From contig CAMCTL010000003.1 in the NCBI GenBank assembly GCA_945878515.1, forward strand, positions 1 through 50,834: DNA of 50,834 nucleotides, in the 5' to 3' direction. The stretch comes from Flavobacterium psychrophilum (GTDB lineage: Bacteria > Bacteroidota > Bacteroidia > Flavobacteriales > Flavobacteriaceae). The notes beneath the pieces are model-generated. The model was given only the letters and a program-made list of their open reading frames with translations, made no database searches and was not told the DNA's origin. Below are positions 46,632-50,834 of the stretch, piece after piece (the first letter of the stretch is position 1; each line of letters opens with the position of its first letter). The position numbers and the translations under genes are program-made.

Positions 46632-49337
46632 TCAACCCGTATTTTTCAAACCGCTAGATAAAGCATTCGTTAAACTTAACAATTTATTTAACAATTTACT
46701 CTTTTCTAATTGGTCGTCCTCGCTCATGCTTCTCCATATTTTTAGGTATTTGATGTGTAATTGGTGCAAAACAGCAAGTTTGTCATTGCGCCATATTAAA
46801 TTATCATACTGAGCATTTCTTCTGATGGAAGCCGGTTCGTCAAACAACTCTTCAACTAACTCGAAACCATTTTGATGATCCGTCAAAAGCTTGACCATAA
46901 ACAAATCTCGTTCAACAACATCTTCATCCAACGAGGCATATTGCTTCATCATTTCTAAATTAGATAGGATTAAGTTTGTTTCAGTTTGAATCATCAAAAA
47001 CTTAAAGAATTTCCAATGATTTGCAGATTGTTTTAGAAGTTGATATTCTGCTGGTTTTTCTTCTTTAAGTGTTTTTAAAGCTTCGCCTAATCCGTACCAA
47101 CCTGTTAATGATATTCTTGATAAATTCCAGCTAAATACCCACGGAATAGCCCTGAGGTCTTTTAGTGTTCTTGTACCTGTTCTTCTAGCTGGTCGTGAGC
47201 CAATTTTACTATTCTCTAAAACATCTATACAGGTGGCTTTGCTGTAAAAATTTATAAAACCAGGCGTTTCAATTAAATTTTTGTAATGCTCAAATGATTT
47301 TTGTGCTAAAAACTCCAAAGTTTCAACTGGATATTCGGGAACTGCTACTTTATTTCTATTTTCAATTACATGCCGAGCTACACCCGACGATAAGGCGTTC
47401 AAATTATATCTTGCCGTCATTGGATTTCCAAAAAGTTGTGCCACTGACTCGCCTTGTACTGTTATCTTGAAGGTGCCGCAAACGGTTTTTTCAGGCATAC
47501 TTTCTAGAAAACGATGGTATTTGCCACCGCCGCGGCTAATAGTGCCGCCTGTTCCGTGGAAAAAGTATATTTCGGTATTGTTATTACTTCCAACTTTCGA
47601 TAAAGCAATTTCGGCTTTGTATAAATTCCATTTACTGGCAATAGTACCTCCATCTTTATTGCTATCACTGTAACCCAGCATCACTTCCTGCTTATGGGCC
47701 ATTTTTTTAGCTCGTGATCGCGTGATTAGGTGTTTTAAAAATAATTCTAAAATTTGTGGGCCATTATGCAAATCTTCAATGGTCTCCAATAGCGGAACTA
47801 CTCTTATATTGGTATTTAATAACTGGGTTTCTCGCATTAATAAATAAACAACCAGTAAATCGCTTAAATTTCTAGTCATACTGATAATGAAAGAACCAAT
47901 ACCATCTGCGCCGTATTTATCAATGTGCTGTCTAACAATATTGTAACAATCTAAAACGGCATCGGCCTCAATGCCATAGGAAACAGTAACATCTATAATT
48001 GGTGAATTATTTTCTAAAACTCGGTTCAAATAGTGCACCCGTTTTTCTTCATTCCAATTTTCAAAGTCGAAATCTTTTTCGCCATTAGCTTTTAAAATTT
48101 GAGTAATGGCTTTATCATGAAAGGCACTATTTTGTCTAATATCTAATTTTGCCAAATGGAAACCAAAGGTTTTTACCGAACGTTCCACTGAAAACAAAAC
48201 ATCTTCAGCAAGACTTTTTAAACCATTATTTTGCAAAACAACTCTAAGAAGTTTTAAGTCTTCTTCTAAAGCTTTGCTCGATTTATAGTAGGTTTGGGAG
48301 TCAGCAAAGTTCTCAGCAAGGGTGTTGTCAAATTGGCAAATTATCAAATTGACAAATTGTCGCCACGGTTCATAATGATTGCGTTCAATGGCTTTTTGCC
48401 CTAGCTCACCTAATGCTTTGGCTTTTTGGTTAATTGCTTCAGAAAGTTCAAAAGGAACAGGATTTGAAATAGCAGAAATGGAAATTTTCTTTACCAAAGT
48501 AAGCAATTCTTCTCGTACGAGTGCAAGTGCATTTTTTCGGTGTAGCAATAATGTTTCTTTGGTTATCAAAGCAGAGACAAAAGGATGTCCATCTCTGTCA
48601 CCGCCTACCCAACTTCCAAAACTAATTTTTGGAAATAAATCAGGGTTTTTAATTTTATAGGGATTTAAACCTAGAGTTGTCCAAGAGCTTTTCAATTGAT
48701 TGTCTGCATTTTTTAGTACAACAGGAAAAACCTTGCTCAAATAATGAATTACGTTGGTTCTTTCATCTTTGATATCTGGTTTTTCTAAGTATATTTCACC
48801 TGTTCGCCACCATCTTTCTAAAAGATTAATGATGTTTTCTCTGTTTACAGCTTGTTCAATTTTGCTTAATGAACTGTTTTCTTTTTGTACTAAAAGCAAA
48901 TACAATTCCCGATGAATTTCAATGACAGTAATTCTTTTTGCTTCTGTTGGGTGCGCTGTAAGCACGGGAATAATATGGGTTTCAGCGATAGCGGATAGCA
49001 TTTCATCTTCACTTAGGCTGGCATTTTTCCAAATATGCAATGCTTCCGCCCAAGATCCTCGCATAGCGGTTATTTGGTCTTGGTCTTCCAATCTTCTCCG
49101 ATATTGCGTTGCCGCATTTTCTTCAACCAAAGTTATCAATTGAAAGTAAATACTCAGGGATTGAATCGTTTTTTCGTTTGGAAGTTTGTCCTCTTCTGTA
49201 CCAATACCTTGTAAAGTGCTATTGATCAATTCGACCACTTCGTTTTCGTTAATTCGGGAAAGCATTTCTGTATAACAATCGATGATAAATCTTCTGTCGT
49301 CCGAAATTTTCTTTAATGAAGAATTTACAATACTCAT
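46632..49337 (-). CDS. ppc: Phosphoenolpyruvate carboxylase
   Basis: This is a 901-residue anaplerotic enzyme that adds bicarbonate to PEP to form oxaloacetate. The catalytic His is in VLTAHPTEAKR near residue 130, SFGSWVGGDRDGHPF near 245 is conserved, and QEVMLGYSDSNKDGG near 550 is a second active-site signature. NSKIGSRPARRTGTR near 705 and a NTG-like C terminus (SSGLKNTG) also match the family. Bacteroidota carry this enzyme for fluxes into the TCA cycle. Confidence 0.96.
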   Translation of the reverse strand: MSIVNSSLKKISDDRRFIIDCYTEMLSRINENEVVELINSTLQGIGTEEDKLPNEKTIQSLSIYFQLITLVEENAATQYRRRLEDQDQITAMRGSWAEALHIWKNASLSEDEMLSAIAETHIIPVLTAHPTEAKRITVIEIHRELYLLLVQKENSSLSKIEQAVNRENIINLLERWWRTGEIYLEKPDIKDERTNVIHYLSKVFPVVLKNADNQLKSSWTTLGLNPYKIKNPDLFPKISFGSWVGGDRDGHPFVSALITKETLLLHRKNALALVREELLTLVKKISISAISNPVPFELSEAINQKAKALGELGQKAIERNHYEPWRQFVNLIICQFDNTLAENFADSQTYYKSSKALEEDLKLLRVVLQNNGLKSLAEDVLFSVERSVKTFGFHLAKLDIRQNSAFHDKAITQILKANGEKDFDFENWNEEKRVHYLNRVLENNSPIIDVTVSYGIEADAVLDCYNIVRQHIDKYGADGIGSFIISMTRNLSDLLVVYLLMRETQLLNTNIRVVPLLETIEDLHNGPQILELFLKHLITRSRAKKMAHKQEVMLGYSDSNKDGGTIASKWNLYKAEIALSKVGSNNNTEIYFFHGTGGTISRGGGKYHRFLESMPEKTVCGTFKITVQGESVAQLFGNPMTARYNLNALSSGVARHVIENRNKVAVPEYPVETLEFLAQKSFEHYKNLIETPGFINFYSKATCIDVLENSKIGSRPARRTGTRTLKDLRAIPWVFSWNLSRISLTGWYGLGEALKTLKEEKPAEYQLLKQSANHWKFFKFLMIQTETNLILSNLEMMKQYASLDEDVVERDLFMVKLLTDHQNGFELVEELFDEPASIRRNAQYDNLIWRNDKLAVLHQLHIKYLKIWRSMSEDDQLEKSKLLNKLLSLTNALSSGLKNTG

Positions 49338-49692
49338 AAATGTTGTATTTTGTGCTGTTTAAAATTTGTGTTGGGTTTTTCTAGTGTTATTTAAAAATGC
49401 TTTGAAAGCTTTTTTATCTTATAGAATCTTTATCAATTTTTTTATATGTCGCCTTAGGCAATGCTGTTTGATTCACTTTTAAATCCAAACTTATAATCCA
49501 TAATTTAGACCTACTTTGGATGGAAATAGTTTGCATTTGTTCTTGTTCAAATATAGCTATATTCCAAAATTTCTAATGTTTTCAAAGTGTTTTTTTTTAT
49601 TGGGCACATCCTTTTTCAAATACAAATGAACTCAAAAAATATGAATTAATTGATAATTATAAGCTTTTTTACAATAGTATTTTTTTTAAATT
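49338..49692. other. Gene-free stretch upstream of ppc
   Basis: Low-complexity AT-rich DNA. No coding sequence, promoter box or terminator that I can support. The ppc promoter should be here but I do not see a clear TAnnTTTG box. Confidence 0.4.
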
Positions 49693-49855
49693 CTACTCCA
49701 AAACATTCAATATTTTTAAGCCAAAAACAAATCCATTTTCCTGAATTCTGTTTTGGAAAGAACGAACATAATCAAAGCGAAATACCTTCAATTTTCCAAA
49801 ACCTAGGTTGTCTGAACCAACCACAAATTCTATTTTAGGTTTCTTGTCCAGAACG
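49693..49855 (-). pseudogene. C-terminal remnant of an outer-membrane beta-barrel protein
   Basis: On the minus strand the frame reads LDKKPKIEFVVGSDNLGFGK, then LKVFRFDYVRSFQNRIQENG and FVFGLKILNVLE with a stop. The pattern of short amphipathic strands ending the protein resembles the last strands of Bacteroidota barrel proteins of the DUF5686 or carboxypeptidase-regulatory type. There is no start or body; 49856-50033 holds no clear frame. Name tentative. Confidence 0.45.
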
Positions 49856-50033
49856 GCTAGAGCGTGAAATTTTGAATACTAATAAGGTTTGGGACAAAAT
49901 TAAAGCCATTTTTCGGATGTGCCACGAGAGATAGCGAACATGAGCAAAACCTCCTTATACAAAACCAACTTTCGATTAACACTATTGGCCAAATCCGTTA
50001 TGGTAGCTGTTAGGGAAGTCAAATTATTAGGTT

Positions 50034-50516
50034 TTAAATTTCGTTTGCAATCTTCAGTGCATTTTCAATGAACCTATCACTTAACCAAACGTTTTTTGTT
50101 CTTAGTTCAAAAAGCAAAGGTTTTAGTTCATTTATATGTCCAAGTTGTTTGGCTTTTAAAAGTATTCCAATTGTTCCAGTGACTTTTAGTCCTGAATGTT
50201 TAGCGTGAAATCGTCCTAATGATTCATCGAGAATTATTAAATCAGCTTCTTTTTCAGTTGCTAAAATAATAGCTTCCGCTTCTCCCTTATCTAAATCTAA
50301 AAAATAGGACAAAGACTTTTCATTATTTATTTTTTCGATTTTAATCCATTCTATTTTAGATAAATCGATATAAAATTCTTTATTTTTTCCTGCTTCGATT
50401 TCATTAAATACTTCCTGGGGAATTAATATTTCTCCATACAAATCTTTAAAAATTTCGAGTTTACCAATCTTTAAAAGTGAAATAATAGGAGTGGTATTTG
50501 AAACAACTTTAAGCAT
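50034..50516 (-). CDS. DUF3368 PIN-like toxin
   Basis: This 160-residue protein begins at MLKVVSNTTPIISLLKIGKL (ATG 50516); the frame extends five codons upstream. DUF3368 proteins have a PIN-like fold: the first acidic-type residue is in SNTTPI, LDKGEAEAIILATEKEADLI near residue 82 and LIILDESLGRFHAKHSGLKV near 100 carry acidic residues, and TGTIGILLKAKQLG near 120 follows. It probably cleaves RNA. It overlaps the antitoxin gene. Confidence 0.88.
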   Translation of the reverse strand: MLKVVSNTTPIISLLKIGKLEIFKDLYGEILIPQEVFNEIEAGKNKEFYIDLSKIEWIKIEKINNEKSLSYFLDLDKGEAEAIILATEKEADLIILDESLGRFHAKHSGLKVTGTIGILLKAKQLGHINELKPLLFELRTKNVWLSDRFIENALKIANEI

Positions 50517-50757
50517 TTTGCAAATCTTCACTTAAATCTTCAACATTCAAAAACCCAACATTATATTTGGTTAATAATTCTAAAAAATCAATTCTAGATA
50601 TTTCTAAAACTTTGGACGCTGTTCCTGATGAAATTTTCCCCAATTCGAAAAGTTTTACAAGACCAGAAATTTTAATTTCTCGCCCAAATTCGCTTTTATT
50701 CATTCTCATTGAGTTTGCCAAATAGTCTGGATATTCTATGGATATTATTTTTGACAT
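50509..50757 (-). CDS. UPF0175 family antitoxin
   Basis: This 82-residue protein starts MSKIISIEYPDYLANSMRMN and continues with LVKLFELGKISSGTASKVLE near residue 32, the UPF0175 pattern (EYPD-, LFELGKISSG-A-). UPF0175 proteins accompany DUF3368 PIN-like toxins, and here the two overlap by 8 bp, so they form one module. It likely binds DNA and toxin. Confidence 0.88.
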   Translation of the reverse strand: MSKIISIEYPDYLANSMRMNKSEFGREIKISGLVKLFELGKISSGTASKVLEISRIDFLELLTKYNVGFLNVEDLSEDLQNA

Positions 50758-50834
50758 CTTTTTTAGATTTAATATTCCAAATTTACTGAAATTTTCTGTT
50801 GATTTAGATTTATGCTCGTAAATTCTCCATTTTC

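Overview
This window is AT-rich DNA from a member of the Bacteroidota, most likely Flavobacterium or a close relative. The evidence is gene content (DUF4290, START-like and RsmI-like genes, dnaA followed directly by a low-molecular-weight tyrosine phosphatase), A-rich leaders in place of Shine-Dalgarno sites, promoters of the TTG / TAnnTTTG type, a tRNA without encoded CCA, and intergenic repeats typical of flavobacterial genomes. All calls come from reading sequence and translations; no database search was run.

Layout. (1) 1-5720 is an accessory island. The first 82 bases are the start of an IS transposase running off the left edge. A tyrosine recombinase follows, then a small regulator, a translationally coupled set of small envelope or secreted proteins, an excisionase-like HTH protein, and a replication-initiator-like protein. 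The right end carries the 3' end of a tRNA, tRNA-Asp-like, which I read as the attachment site. (2) 5894-11038 holds a DUF456 membrane protein, a TonB-C-like lipoprotein, and a set of glycosyltransferases, a flippase-like protein and a methyltransferase, interrupted by a 193-bp palindrome. (3) 11133-15308 is a patchwork: a truncated LytTR gene, a carboxypeptidase-regulatory-like protein, a serine hydrolase and an HTH regulator, flanked by a duplicated 3' end of the neighbouring ketoacyl-ACP synthase III gene. (4) 15401-29112 is mostly core: ketoacyl synthase, HtrA protease, dapF, mltG, dnaA, thioesterase, ribD. (5) 29220-44860 is also mostly core: prmC, an ABC permease, hisS, tRNA-Met, HU, fmt, recQ, murA, a cation transporter. 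It has an S23-like four-helix-bundle gene between inverted short-repeat arrays. (6) 44944-50757 carries a HigBA-type module, a lipocalin-like secreted protein, ppc and a DUF3368/UPF0175 toxin-antitoxin pair.

Three themes are worth following up. First, the tRNA-associated integrative element combines a recombinase with a Rep-like protein. Second, two unrelated accessory modules (serine hydrolase plus HTH, and HigBA) are each bounded by a diverged second copy of the adjacent core gene's 3' end, which suggests entry by recombination of homologous foreign segments. Third, small repeats (palindromic or in short arrays) have spread between genes and, in frame, into ribD, prmC and a glycosyltransferase. 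I found no CRISPR array, no reverse transcriptase and no clear multi-gene defence system.
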